DNA from: Rhizobiaceae bacterium
GTDB taxonomy: Bacteria > Pseudomonadota > Alphaproteobacteria > Rhizobiales > Rhizobiaceae
DNA length: 64,000 nt
Direction of reading: 5' to 3'
NCBI GenBank assembly: GCA_019635695.1
Contig: JAHBYZ010000008.1
Coordinates: forward strand, 57,874 to 121,873
The notes beneath the pieces were generated by a model. The model was not told the DNA's origin. It saw only the letters and a list, made by a program, of their open reading frames with translations, and ran no database searches. How positions within the stretch are numbered: position 1 is the first letter of the stretch; the number at the start of each line of letters is the position of its first letter. The translations under genes and the position numbers were made by a program. Positions 16,517 through 24,842 of the stretch are shown in pieces.

Positions 16517-17265
16517 TGGAATACCCCTCCGCCGTTGACCAGCAAGGTCTGGCCGGTGATGTAGCTGGCGCGCTCGCTGGCGAGGAAGCACACGGCGTCG
16601 GCGATCTCGGCGGGTGCGGCAAGCCGGCCCATCGGCACCGCGGCCTTGATCCTGTCCAGTTGCGCCGGCTGGAACGACTCCATCGCCGCCGTCATGGTCG
16701 GGCCGGGGCCGACCGAATTGACGTTGACCGAGAAGGGCGCGAGCTGGCGCGCCAGACTGCGCGTGAAGCCGATGACGCCGGACTTGGCGGCCGTGTATTC
16801 GGGCGAGCGCACGCCGCCGGTGAACGGCGCTTCCGACGAAATGTTGACGATCTTGCCCCAGCGGCGCTCGCGCATGGCGGGTACCACCTGCTGCGAGCAG
16901 AACAGGGTCGTCTTCAGCGAGACGTCGATGATGAAGTCCCACAGCGCCGGGTCGGCCTCGGAAAACTCCTGCGCGCGCTCGCGCGGCGCCTGGCCCACGT
17001 TGTTGACAAGGATGTCGACCGGGCCGAGGCCGGCGGCGATATCGGCGAACACGCCGCGCACGGCGACACGGTCGGTCAGGTCGAGCGCATGGCTGGCGGC
17101 GGCCCGCCCGCCGATCGCGGCGGATACGATTTCGAGTCTCGGCGCGTCGCGATCGAGCAGCACCACGCGCACGCCTTCGACCGCAAGCGCATGGCAGATC
17201 GCCTCGCCAATGCCGTTGGCAGCCCCGGTCACTACCGCGAGCCGGCCCTCGATACCCGTCTTCAT
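16513..17265 (-). CDS. SDR-family oxidoreductase (SDR 2)
   Basis: A 250-residue classical SDR: TGAANGIGEAI at residues 14-24, NNVGQ near 90, catalytic Ser in VNISSEAPFTGG, YTAAK around 158-162 and the C-terminal FLASERASYITGQTLLVNGGG. It likely acts as an NAD(H)-dependent alcohol or 3-hydroxyacyl-CoA dehydrogenase. It starts the SDR 2/NTF2-like unit and is divergent from the amidohydrolase gene; both sides of the 190-bp divergent region contain an operator copy. Confidence 0.85.
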   Translation of the reverse strand: MKTGIEGRLAVVTGAANGIGEAICHALAVEGVRVVLLDRDAPRLEIVSAAIGGRAAASHALDLTDRVAVRGVFADIAAGLGPVDILVNNVGQAPRERAQEFSEADPALWDFIIDVSLKTTLFCSQQVVPAMRERRWGKIVNISSEAPFTGGVRSPEYTAAKSGVIGFTRSLARQLAPFSVNVNSVGPGPTMTAAMESFQPAQLDRIKAAVPMGRLAAPAEIADAVCFLASERASYITGQTLLVNGGGVFH

Positions 17266-17307
17266 GCACCTCCCCCTCGATGCCGTCGGGCAAGCTGCTG
17301 CCCGGTT

Positions 17308-17325
17308 TATATAGTATCCTTTTTA
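17308..17325. promoter_or_regulatory. CoA-cluster operator, site 2 (SDR 2 unit)
   Basis: TATATAGTATCCTTTTTA matches TAAnnAGnATnCTnnTTA at 11 of 12 fixed positions. It is 43-60 bases upstream of the SDR 2 start, overlapping an AT-rich TATATA that could be the -10 element on the minus strand. Confidence 0.65.
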
Positions 17326-17392
17326 CAGGCCGTTGCGGTTGTCAACTGCAGTTACGCTGCTCCCCTGTGCCTATGATCGCAGCGCAGCCTCG

Positions 17393-17425
17393 TTGACAGG
17401 TTCCAAATACAGTATACTATTTTAG
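17393..17425 (+). promoter_or_regulatory. Promoter and CoA-cluster operator for the amidohydrolase gene
   Basis: TTGACA at 17393-17398, a 16-base spacer and TACTAT at 17415-17420 form a sigma-70-like promoter 35 bases before the GTG start. The operator-like dyad AATACAGTATACTATTTT (17406-17423, 9 of 12 positions) covers the -10 element, with a perfect AGTATACT core. Confidence 0.65.
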
Positions 17426-17454
17426 AGTGGCGCCATGCGGCGACGGGAGGATAC

Positions 17455-18513
17455 GTGCCGACGTCGAAGACAGCCGAGAGCGGCCTGAACGCGGCGACCA
17501 GCCTGCACGCGTTGCGGCCGGAATGGCTGGCGCTGCGGCAGGAGCCGATCATCGCGCCCGAACTGCCGATCATCGACGGCCATCATCACCTCTGGGACCA
17601 TCCCGGCTCGCGCTACCTCGTGCCCGACATGATCGAGGATGTCCGTAGCGGACACAATGTCGTCGCCACGGTCTATGTGCAGGCCGGCACCGGGCTGCGG
17701 ACCTCAGGGCCCGAGGAACTCCGCCAGGTGGGCGAGACGGAATTTGCCGTCGCGGCGGCGGAGAAAGCCGCGCAAACCGGCTATGGCGGGCTCAACGCGG
17801 CGATCGTCGGGCCGATCAGCCTGATGCTCGGCGCCGCCGCGAAGCCGGTGCTCGAAGCTCATGTGCAGGCTGGGCGCGGCCGTTTCCGCGGCGTCCGCGA
17901 CCTGACCCACTGGGATGAAGACCCGGCTATCCACAAAGTGCACACGCGGACGGGCATGCTGGCCACGCCGCATGCCGCCGAGGTCGCGGCGCTCCTGTCG
18001 CAGATGGGGCTCAGTCTCGACGTCTTCTGCTATCACACGCAACTGCCGGAAGTGGTGGCGCTGGCGCGCTTGTTTCCGGACCTGCGCATCGTCATCAACC
18101 ATGTCGGCACGCCGCTGGCCATCGGCCGCTTCGCGGGCAAGCGCGAAGCGGTCTTCGCCGAGTGGCGCGCGCAAGCGGCGCGGCTGGGCGAGCATTCGAA
18201 TGTGTCGCTGAAGTTCGGCGGACTCGGCATGCGCTTCAGCGGTTCGGGCTTCGACCGGTTTGTCGTGCCGCCGTCCTCCGACGACCTGACGGCCGCGTGG
18301 CGGCCGTGGTTCGATGCGGCAATCGGGACTTTCGGACCGCGCCGGATCATGTTCGAGAGCAATTTCCCGATGGACAAGGCGTCGTTCTCCTATCCGGTGC
18401 TATGGAACGCCTACAAGAAGCTCGCCGCCGGGCTTTCACCGGACGAACGGGCTCGGTTGCTGAGCGGCACGGCGGCGGAGGTCTACGGCATCGGGCTGCC
18501 TGCCACGCATTGA
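17455..18513 (+). CDS. Amidohydrolase family 2 (lactonase-like) protein
   Basis: A 352-residue TIM-barrel metal hydrolase. The metal-binding start is LPIIDGHHHLWDHPGSRYLVPDM (about residues 37-60), followed by GRFRGVRDLTHW, FPDLRIVINHVGTP (a metal histidine near 215) and MFESNFPMDKASFSYPVLW, the C-terminal signature. Such proteins hydrolyse lactones or decarboxylate (2-pyrone-4,6-dicarboxylate lactonase, L-fuconolactonase and ACMSD types). The GTG start at 17455 has GGGAGG five bases upstream. Alone in its transcription unit, with its own operator-covered promoter. It may open a ring lactone or cleave a C-C bond in the pathway. Confidence 0.8.
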   Translation: MPTSKTAESGLNAATSLHALRPEWLALRQEPIIAPELPIIDGHHHLWDHPGSRYLVPDMIEDVRSGHNVVATVYVQAGTGLRTSGPEELRQVGETEFAVAAAEKAAQTGYGGLNAAIVGPISLMLGAAAKPVLEAHVQAGRGRFRGVRDLTHWDEDPAIHKVHTRTGMLATPHAAEVAALLSQMGLSLDVFCYHTQLPEVVALARLFPDLRIVINHVGTPLAIGRFAGKREAVFAEWRAQAARLGEHSNVSLKFGGLGMRFSGSGFDRFVVPPSSDDLTAAWRPWFDAAIGTFGPRRIMFESNFPMDKASFSYPVLWNAYKKLAAGLSPDERARLLSGTAAEVYGIGLPATH

Positions 18514-18533
18514 CGAAGGGCCGGCTTCGGCCT

Positions 18534-18551
18534 TAACAAGTATCCTGATTA
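18534..18551. promoter_or_regulatory. CoA-cluster operator, site 4 (enoyl-CoA hydratase unit)
   Basis: TAACAAGTATCCTGATTA matches the dyad TAAnnAGnATnCTnnTTA at all 12 fixed positions and is the best copy in the window. It lies in the 60-bp gap between the amidohydrolase stop and the enoyl-CoA hydratase start, so the two genes are separate units despite their closeness. Confidence 0.7.
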
Positions 18552-18573
18552 GGAAGTGAGCGGAGCGAGCGGC

Positions 18574-19368
18574 GTGTACGAATCCTATAGCGGCCTCAAG
18601 TTCGAACGGCGTGGACGCATCCTTATCGTCTATATCGACAACCCGCCGACGAACCATATGACGCCGACCATCCACACGGAGCTCGGGCGGCTGTTTCCCG
18701 ACATCAACCGCGACACGGAGACGTCGGTCGTGGTGCTGACCGGGGCCGGCGACGCCTTTTCGGCCGGCGGCAACATCAAGAACATGGTGCGGCGCATCGA
18801 GGAGCGGCGCACCGGCGAGTGGTATCAGGGCATCGAAGAGGCGCGGCAGATCCTGCGCGGCTTCCTGCGCCTGGAAAAGCCGTTGATCACCCGCGTCAAC
18901 GGCCACGCGATGGGGCTGGGCGCCACGCTCGCGATCGCCGGCGACCTTTCCTACATGCTCGAGGACGCCAAGATAGCCGACACGCATGTGCGCATGGGGC
19001 TGGCGGCCGGCGACGGCGGTGCGCTGCTGTGGCCGCTGCTGATGGGCTACGCCAAGGCGCGCCACTTCCTGCTCACCGGCGATTCCATGACCGGCAAGCA
19101 GGCGGCCGAGTACGGGCTGGTGACCGAGTCCTGCACGAAGGAAGAGCTCGACACCAAGGTGTTCGGCATGGCCGAGCGGCTGGTCAACGGCTCGCGGCAG
19201 GCGATCTCCGGCACCAAGATCGCCATCAACATGCTGCTGCGTGCGCAGCTCGACCTGCTGATCGACTCGCATCTGGCGCTGGAAACCGAGACCTTCTTCG
19301 GGCCTGACCACAGCGAGGCAGCGCACGCCTTCATGGAGAAGCGAAAGCCGAAATTCGGCGCGGAATAG
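18574..19368 (+). CDS. Enoyl-CoA hydratase/isomerase family protein
   Basis: A 264-residue crotonase-fold enzyme. The oxyanion-hole segments are GAGDAFSAGGNIKNM (about 57-71) and VNGHAMGLGATLAIAGDLSYM (about 108-128). In the position of the second catalytic glutamate the sequence reads DTHVRMGLAAGDGGALLWPLLMG, so one of the two classic hydratase glutamates is replaced by Asp/Ala-rich sequence; hydrolase, isomerase or C-C hydrolase activity is possible. Start: GTG at 18574 with GGAG eight bases upstream; an earlier GTG at 18556 has no properly spaced site. It is followed after 21 bp by the CMD gene. Confidence 0.85.
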   Translation: MYESYSGLKFERRGRILIVYIDNPPTNHMTPTIHTELGRLFPDINRDTETSVVVLTGAGDAFSAGGNIKNMVRRIEERRTGEWYQGIEEARQILRGFLRLEKPLITRVNGHAMGLGATLAIAGDLSYMLEDAKIADTHVRMGLAAGDGGALLWPLLMGYAKARHFLLTGDSMTGKQAAEYGLVTESCTKEELDTKVFGMAERLVNGSRQAISGTKIAINMLLRAQLDLLIDSHLALETETFFGPDHSEAAHAFMEKRKPKFGAE

Positions 19369-19389
19369 AACGATTTCGGGAGAACCGGG

Positions 19390-20139
19390 ATGGAAGACCG
19401 CCGCAAGGAAATGCGGACGCGCGTGCTCAAGCTGCGCGGCTATATCGGACCCTTCCAGGAAGCGATGATCGAGCTCGATCCCGACTGGGTCGAGCGCTAC
19501 CTGGCCTTCGTCTGCGCGCCGAACGACAGCGGCCGTATCTCGATGCGGCTGACGCAGCTGATCTACGTCGCCATCGACGCCGCTCCCAGCCATCTCTACC
19601 CGAAGGGCATAGGCACCCACGCCGAGCTGGCGATGAAGCTGGGCGCAACGCCGGAACAGGTGATCGAGACGCTGGAGATCGCAGCCAGCCTCACCGAGCT
19701 GACTCCGGCGACGGCATTGCCAATTCTAGCCGAGGAGCTTGCCGCGCGCGGCCAGCCGCTGAAAGGCTCCGCCAGCGACGCGCTGGCAGCGAAGTTCGCG
19801 CCCGTCTCTTCCGAGCCTCCCGCCTGGCTGATGGCGGCCGCCGATCTCGTGCCCCGCTGCGCCGAAGCGCTCGTCGACATGATCGCGCATCCGTGGCGGG
19901 GCGGTACGCTGCCGCCGAAGGAGCGGGCGCTGATCGCATTGGCCTGCCACGCCTCCCCCGCGGTGCTCAACGCCGACGGCATCCGACGCCACGTCCGCGA
20001 AGCGCTGACGCTCGGCGCCGACGGAGAGGAGATCGCCGAGACGATCTACCTCGCCAGCGGCATCGGCATCCATTCGCTCGCCGTCGGCGCGCCGATCCTC
20101 ACGGAAGTGTTGTCGCGACGCACGGCCGATGCCGGTTGA
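19390..20139 (+). CDS. Tandem carboxymuconolactone decarboxylase-like (AhpD-fold) protein
   Basis: A 249-residue protein built of two helical CMD/AhpD-like repeats: residues about 45-100 (TQLIYVAIDAAPSHLYPKGIGTHAELAMKLGATPEQVIETLEIAASL) and about 170-235 (ERALIALACHASPAVLNADGIRRHVREALTLGADGEEIAETIYLASGIGIHSL). Neither repeat has the CXXC pair needed for AhpD-type peroxidase activity; each has the G-x-x-x-H position instead. It is therefore more like a decarboxylase or a structural/unknown member. Co-transcribed with the enoyl-CoA hydratase. The reaction is unknown; a decarboxylation or hydrolysis of a pathway intermediate is possible. Confidence 0.75.
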   Translation: MEDRRKEMRTRVLKLRGYIGPFQEAMIELDPDWVERYLAFVCAPNDSGRISMRLTQLIYVAIDAAPSHLYPKGIGTHAELAMKLGATPEQVIETLEIAASLTELTPATALPILAEELAARGQPLKGSASDALAAKFAPVSSEPPAWLMAAADLVPRCAEALVDMIAHPWRGGTLPPKERALIALACHASPAVLNADGIRRHVREALTLGADGEEIAETIYLASGIGIHSLAVGAPILTEVLSRRTADAG

Positions 20140-20170
20140 TGGTTCGCTCTAATTCGGTATACTGATTGAG
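20136..20170 (+). promoter_or_regulatory. Promoter and CoA-cluster operator for the ABC importer operon
   Basis: TTGATG (20136-20141, overlapping the CMD stop codon), a 16-base spacer and TATACT (20158-20163) form a promoter 31 bases before the solute-binding protein start. The dyad AATTCGGTATACTGATTG (20151-20168) fits 8 of 12 consensus positions and has the TATACT core. Confidence 0.6.
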
Positions 20171-20194
20171 ACGCAGCACTGGGAGGAACCGAGC

Positions 20195-21259
20195 ATGCGC
20201 GGAATCACAGGAATCGTATCGAAGCTTGCCGGGGCGGCCGTCGCGGCGACCATCGCGCTTTCGGCGCCGGCACAGGCGCAGAGCAACGAGGTCGTTGTCG
20301 TGACCACCGGCGGCGCCTACGGCGCGCTGCTTGACCGGCTGTTTTTCAAGCCGTTCACCGAAGAGACCGGCATAACGGTCAAGCAGGTGAGTTCGTCCAC
20401 GGCCGAGGCGTGGGCCAAGCTCGCGGCCATGGCTCAGGTCGGCAAGGTCGAATGGGATCTGCTTTCGGGCCTCGACGCCGATCTCCTGGCACGCCGCGAC
20501 ATCGTCGCGGAAATCGACTGCTCAAAGCTGCCGATTACCGCCGAGATGGCGCTTCCCGACACCTGCCGCGATTATGGCGTGGTGCGCGTGGTCGGCTCCA
20601 ACGGCACGCTGACCTACAGCACCGAGGAGTTCCCGAACGGCGGGCCGCAGAGCTGGGCCGATTTGTTCGACACGGAAAAATTTCCCGGACCGCGCGGCCT
20701 GATGGACAGCGGCACGCCGTGGGACATGCTGGCCATCGCGCTGCTCGCCGACGGCGTGCCCGCCGACAAGCTCTACCCGCTCGATCTCGACCGCGCCTTC
20801 GCCAAGCTCGACAAGATCAAGCCGAACGTCGCGGTGTGGTGGAAGTCGGGCGACCAGAGCCAGCAGATGTTCCGCAGTGGTGAGGTCGTCGCCGGCGTGC
20901 TGTGGTCGGGACGCGCCTTCATGCTGGAGAAGGAAGGCGCGCCGGTGAAGGCCGTTATCCCCGGTTCGATCCGCGCCAACGGCTACTGGATGGTGGCCAA
21001 GAACGCGCCCAACGGCGACAACGCGCTGAAGCTTATCGACTATTTCATGAAGAGCCCGGAGGCGCATGTCGCCTTCCGTCGCGAGAACTTCAACGACACG
21101 ATGAACAAGGCGGCGATGGATCTGCTCACGCCGGAGGAGCGCGCCGCAGCGATCACCTCGCCGGAGAACCTCGCTTCGTTGGTGGTGCCGGACTACAAAT
21201 GGATCGCGGAAAACCGCGTGGCGATCATGGAGCGCTGGAAGATGTGGATCGCGCAATAG
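20195..21259 (+). CDS. PotD-like ABC transporter substrate-binding protein
   Basis: A 354-residue periplasmic binding protein. The signal peptide ends at about residue 28 (SAPAQA), and the mature protein starts QSNEVVVVTTGGAYGALLDRLFFKPFTEETGITVK, typical of the spermidine/putrescine and iron/organic-acid binding group. Further family features are KVEWDLLSGLDADLLAR, SWADLFDTEKFPGPRGL and GYWMVAKNAPNGDNALKLIDYFM. Two cysteines (in EIDCSKLP and LPDTCRDYG) may form a disulfide. First gene of a five-gene unit with ATPase, two permeases and gntR. Group members bind polyamines, but many bind carboxylates or aromatic acids, and the setting favours a pathway substrate. Confidence 0.85.
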   Translation: MRGITGIVSKLAGAAVAATIALSAPAQAQSNEVVVVTTGGAYGALLDRLFFKPFTEETGITVKQVSSSTAEAWAKLAAMAQVGKVEWDLLSGLDADLLARRDIVAEIDCSKLPITAEMALPDTCRDYGVVRVVGSNGTLTYSTEEFPNGGPQSWADLFDTEKFPGPRGLMDSGTPWDMLAIALLADGVPADKLYPLDLDRAFAKLDKIKPNVAVWWKSGDQSQQMFRSGEVVAGVLWSGRAFMLEKEGAPVKAVIPGSIRANGYWMVAKNAPNGDNALKLIDYFMKSPEAHVAFRRENFNDTMNKAAMDLLTPEERAAAITSPENLASLVVPDYKWIAENRVAIMERWKMWIAQ

Positions 21260-21290
21260 GCGCCGCCGCGACCTGCCGCTCGCGAAGCCC

Positions 21291-22403
21291 ATGATGACCC
21301 CGCACAAAAATCAGGGCGGCGATTCCGCCGCTCTTTCGATCCGCAGCCTCGTGAAGCGCTACGGCAGCGTTGTCGCCACGGACGGCGTATCGCTCGACGT
21401 GTCGGCGGGCGAGTTCATGTCGCTGCTCGGTCCGTCGGGTTCGGGCAAGACGACGCTGCTGATGCTGCTCGCCGGCTTCGAGGTGGCCGATGGTGGCGAG
21501 ATACGGATGCGCGACCGCGACATCAGCCGCGTGCCGCCCAACAAGCGCGACATCGGCATGGTGTTCCAGCGCTATGCCCTGTTCCCGCACATGAGCGTTG
21601 CCCAGAATGTCGCTTTCCCGCTGCGCATGCGCGGCGTGGCGAAGGCCGACCGCGAGGCACGCGTGAGGGCGGCGCTGGAGACGGTCGAACTTACCGGCTA
21701 TCTCGACCGCATGCCGGCGCAACTCTCGGGCGGCCAGCAGCAGCGCGTCGCGCTGGCGCGCGCCATCGTGTTCGAGCCCGGCATATTGCTCATGGACGAA
21801 CCGCTCGGTGCACTCGACCGCAAGCTGCGCAAGCACATGCAGGTAGAGCTCAAGGAGCTTCAGGGCCGGCTCGGCGCGACCGTGATCTACGTCACGCACG
21901 ACCAGGAAGAGGCGCTGGCGATGTCGGACCGCGTGGCGATCATCAACGCCGGCCGTATCGAGCAGTTGGCAACGCCGCGCGAGCTCTATGACGCGCCGGC
22001 AAGCGCCTTCGTCGGCGACTTCATCGGCGAGATCAATCTGTTCGACGCAAAGGTCGAGGAGCTGGAATCCGGCGGCATCAAGCTCGCTTCCGGCTTCGGC
22101 CCGCTGACCGGAACGCCGGTTCCGGGCGCGACCTTCTCGCGCGGCCAGAAGGTGCACGTCGGCATACGGCCCGAGCGCATCGCGGTGCGCGCCGGTGCGG
22201 CATCGGACGGCTGGCAGGCCGGCATCCGCCAGACGATATTCAACGGCAGCAACGTGACCGTATACGCAACCATGCAAGACGGCCAGGAACTGCGCGCCAC
22301 CGTGGCACCCAACGACCGCGAGGCAAGTCTCGCCCGCGGCGAGGCGATCAGCTTGTCGGCCGCGCCGCGCGACGTGTTCGTCTTTCCCGCCGGTGCGGCA
22401 TGA
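21291..22403 (+). CDS. PotA-like ABC transporter ATP-binding protein
   Basis: A 370-residue ATPase. Walker A is GPSGSGKTT near residues 48-56, the Q-loop FQRYALFPHMSV near 90, signature [14 protein letters not shown] near 145 and Walker B LLMDEPLGALD near 165, with a C-terminal TOBE domain (about 290-365). Two ATGs in tandem (21291 and 21294) are possible starts. It energises the two permeases that follow; its stop overlaps the first permease start in ATGA. Confidence 0.9.
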   Translation: MMTPHKNQGGDSAALSIRSLVKRYGSVVATDGVSLDVSAGEFMSLLGPSGSGKTTLLMLLAGFEVADGGEIRMRDRDISRVPPNKRDIGMVFQRYALFPHMSVAQNVAFPLRMRGVAKADREARVRAALETVELTGYLDRMPAQLSGGQQQRVALARAIVFEPGILLMDEPLGALDRKLRKHMQVELKELQGRLGATVIYVTHDQEEALAMSDRVAIINAGRIEQLATPRELYDAPASAFVGDFIGEINLFDAKVEELESGGIKLASGFGPLTGTPVPGATFSRGQKVHVGIRPERIAVRAGAASDGWQAGIRQTIFNGSNVTVYATMQDGQELRATVAPNDREASLARGEAISLSAAPRDVFVFPAGAA

Positions 22404-23245
22404 GCATGCGCGGCGGCCTGTCGCGGAGCACGGCTGCGCTGATGGCGCTGCCGCTGGCGGCGCTGATGATCGCCGCCTTCGTATGGCCGCTCGTCGCCTT
22501 CCTGTCGGTCAGCCTGTTCGACCCCGGCTTCACGCTGGAACACTACGCCCGGCTGTTCGCCACCGAGCTCTATCTGGAAGTGCTGGGCGAAACCATCCTG
22601 ACCGCGCTGATCGTCACGGCCGTCACGCTGCTACTCGGTTATCCAATCGCCTGGATGATGGCGAAGCTGCGGGGGCGCTGGGCCTGGATCGTCGCGGCTT
22701 GCGTGCTCATCCCGCTGTGGACGCCGGTGCTGGTGCGCAGCTATGCCTGGATCATCATCCTGCAGCGGCGCGGCGTGCTCAACACCACACTCGCCTCGCT
22801 CGGCATCGTCGACCAGCCGCTTACCTTGCTCTACACGTTCGGCGCGGTCGTGCTGGCGATGACGCATGTGCTGATGCCGTTTATGATCCTGCCGATCCAG
22901 TCCTCGCTGCGCGCCATTCCCGAGGAGCTGCCGCGCGCTGCCCGTGGCCTCGGCGCCTCGCATCTGCGCGTTTTCACAAGCGTCATCCTGCCGCTCAGCC
23001 TGCCCGGCGTCATGGCCGGGTGCCTGATGGTGTTCATCATCGCGCTCGGTTTCTACATCACGCCGGCGCTGGTCGGCGGCCCGCGCACGCTGATGATCTC
23101 CACCCTCATCACCCAGCAGGCCTTCGAGCTCTTGAACTGGCCGTTCGCGGCCTCGATCTCGACCGTGCTGCTGGTGCTGACGCTCGGCATTGCGATCGTG
23201 TTCCGCCGCCTGCTCAACGTCGACAGGCTGTCGTTGCATGCCTGA
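22400..23245 (+). CDS. PotB-like ABC transporter permease
   Basis: A 281-residue permease with about six helices (first at 12-36: LMALPLAALMIAAFVWPLVAFLSV). RSYAWIIILQRRGVLNTTL and the EAA loop ELPRAARGLGASHLRVFTSVILPLSLPG (about 175-202) are typical of PotB/YdcU-type subunits. It overlaps the ATPase gene by four bases and the second permease by eight, so all subunits are translationally coupled. Confidence 0.9.
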   Translation: MSMRGGLSRSTAALMALPLAALMIAAFVWPLVAFLSVSLFDPGFTLEHYARLFATELYLEVLGETILTALIVTAVTLLLGYPIAWMMAKLRGRWAWIVAACVLIPLWTPVLVRSYAWIIILQRRGVLNTTLASLGIVDQPLTLLYTFGAVVLAMTHVLMPFMILPIQSSLRAIPEELPRAARGLGASHLRVFTSVILPLSLPGVMAGCLMVFIIALGFYITPALVGGPRTLMISTLITQQAFELLNWPFAASISTVLLVLTLGIAIVFRRLLNVDRLSLHA

Positions 23246-24038
23246 CGCCCTCGGCACCCGTGCATTCAGGATCGCTTTTGCCGCTTGCTGCGCGCTGATC
23301 CTGTTCTACCTGCTTCTGCCGACGCTGCTGGTGTTTCCCATCTCGCTCGGCGGCGACCCCTATATCCGCTTCCCGCCGCGCAACCTGACGCTCGACTGGT
23401 ACGGTGCCTATTTCAACGACCCTGAATGGCGGGCGGCGACCTTCTTCTCGCTGAAGATCGCGCTGCTGACTGCCGTGTTCTCGACGGCAATAGGCACGGC
23501 CGCCTCGATCGCCATGGCGCGCGGCAGCTTCCCCGGCCGCCGCCTGCTCGGCGTCATCGTGCTGGCGCCACTCATCACACCGCATGTGGTGGTGGCACTG
23601 GCGCTCTATTTCCAGTTTGCCCCGCTCGGACTGGTCGGAACGACTGCTGGCTTCGTGGCGGCGCATTGCGTGCTGGCGGTGCCCTATGTGGTGCTGATGA
23701 CCTCGGCGGCGCTGGCCGGCGTCGATCCGTCGCTGGAGATGGCGGCTCTGAACTGCGGGGCGTCGCGCTGGCGCGCGCTGTGGGAGGTGACGCTTCCGCT
23801 GATCCTGCCGGGCGTCGCGGCGGGGGCGCTGTTCGCCTTCCTCACCTCTTTCGACGAGACCGTCGTGTCGTTCTTCATCTCGGGCGTCGACAACAAGACC
23901 ATCACCCGCAAGATCTTCGAGGACGTCGATTTCAATCTCACGCCGGTCATCGCGGCCGTGTCCGTTGTATTCGTGCTGGTGACGGTGGCGCTGATGGTGG
24001 CGGTAAACCTCACGCAGCGGGGCATGAAGCGGGGCTGA
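23238..24038 (+). CDS. PotC-like ABC transporter permease
   Basis: A 266-residue permease. It has an N-terminal helix (about 10-33), the family stretch FPISLGGDPYIRFPPRNLTLDWYGAYFNDPEW, and the EAA loop LEMAALNCGASRWRALWEVTLPLILPGVAAG near residues 172-200, then FLTSFDETVVSFFISG as in PotC/YdcV. The start ATG at 23238 overlaps the preceding permease by eight bases; longer upstream reading is out of family. Confidence 0.88.
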   Translation: MPDALGTRAFRIAFAACCALILFYLLLPTLLVFPISLGGDPYIRFPPRNLTLDWYGAYFNDPEWRAATFFSLKIALLTAVFSTAIGTAASIAMARGSFPGRRLLGVIVLAPLITPHVVVALALYFQFAPLGLVGTTAGFVAAHCVLAVPYVVLMTSAALAGVDPSLEMAALNCGASRWRALWEVTLPLILPGVAAGALFAFLTSFDETVVSFFISGVDNKTITRKIFEDVDFNLTPVIAAVSVVFVLVTVALMVAVNLTQRGMKRG

Positions 24039-24063
24039 GCCGGTTTTGGGAGTTGTCTTCGCG

Positions 24064-24082
24064 GTCGGTAACGCATACCGAC
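24064..24082. promoter_or_regulatory. 19-bp dyad just upstream of gntR
   Basis: GTCGGTA, five bases, TACCGAC: a perfect inverted repeat in the 73-bp gap between the second permease and gntR, 30 bases before the gntR start. It does not match the 18-bp operator seen at the other promoters. It may be the GntR protein's own site, another regulator's site or an RNA hairpin separating transporter and regulator expression. Confidence 0.5.
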
Positions 24083-24111
24083 TTCAGCCGAAGCGAGGTG
24101 GAGAAGCTTAC

Positions 24112-24834
24112 ATGGCCGGGGCCGAACGCAAGCGAGCGGAGCAGGTCGCAGCCCAGATCGAGCGCGACATCGCAGCCATGGGCTGGCCGGTCGGCAAGGT
24201 GATCGGCTCCGAGGCCGCGCTGGTGCAGAAATACGGCGTCAGCCGCGCGGTGTTCCGCGAGGCGGTGCGGCTGATCGAGCACCATATGGTCGGCCGCATG
24301 CGGCCGGGGCCGGGCGGGGGACTGGTGGTCGGCGAGCCGGACCCGGAAGCCGTGGCACGCGCCATGTCGGTCTACCTTTCCTTCGCCAAGGTACGCGGCA
24401 GCCAGCTGCTGGAAATCCGCAGCAACATAGAGAGCTTCGCCAGCGAGCTTGCCGCCCAGCGAGCCACCGACGAGGAGCGTCTGCAGCTGCGCCGGCTGAT
24501 CGAGAACGAGGTCGAGCGCGCGTCGCTGTCGCCGTGGGCGGCCAAGGAGTTCCACCTCAAGGTCGCCGAGATGGCGCACAATCCGGCCATCTACCTGTTC
24601 GTGCGCTGCCTGGTCGACCTTTCGGAGGAGCGCATCATCCCCGAAGAGAAGCGCCGCGATGCCGCCGTTCGGATGAACCAGGTGCACGCGAAGATCGCCG
24701 AAGCCATCATCAGCGGCGACAGCGCGCTGGCGCGCTACCGCATGGGCAAGCACGTCAACGCCATCGGCCCGTGGCTCGCGGAACCCAACGCAGAGCCCGC
24801 AGACGATGAACTGCGCGCGGCGCAGCTGGGCTGA
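24112..24834 (+). CDS. GntR-family (FCD) transcriptional regulator
   Basis: A 240-residue GntR regulator. The winged HTH is at residues 10-75 (KRAEQVAAQIERDIAAMGWPVGKVIGSEAALVQKYGVSRAVFREAVRLIEHH), followed by an all-helical FCD effector domain (about 95-225) with the ligand/metal stretch LKVAEMAHNPAIYLFVRCLVDLSEERI and MNQVHAKIAEAIISGD. ATG at 24112 with GGAG nine bases upstream. FCD regulators usually sense organic acids or acyl-CoAs. It is the only regulator in the 27-kb catabolic cluster and is placed last in the importer operon, so it is the best candidate for the protein binding the 18-bp operators. This link is inference. Confidence 0.87.
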   Translation: MAGAERKRAEQVAAQIERDIAAMGWPVGKVIGSEAALVQKYGVSRAVFREAVRLIEHHMVGRMRPGPGGGLVVGEPDPEAVARAMSVYLSFAKVRGSQLLEIRSNIESFASELAAQRATDEERLQLRRLIENEVERASLSPWAAKEFHLKVAEMAHNPAIYLFVRCLVDLSEERIIPEEKRRDAAVRMNQVHAKIAEAIISGDSALARYRMGKHVNAIGPWLAEPNAEPADDELRAAQLG

Positions 24835-24842
24835 CCTAGCGT

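Noticed and set aside
18515..18533. GGCCG/CGGCC hairpin after the amidohydrolase gene as a terminator
   Set aside because: Short stem with a bulge and no U tract; it may end transcription weakly but cannot be supported.
20195..24038. Naming the ABC importer potABCD for polyamine uptake
   Set aside because: Family membership fits, but the operator, the gntR in the operon and the catabolic neighbours argue for a pathway carboxylate; the gene symbols would mislead.
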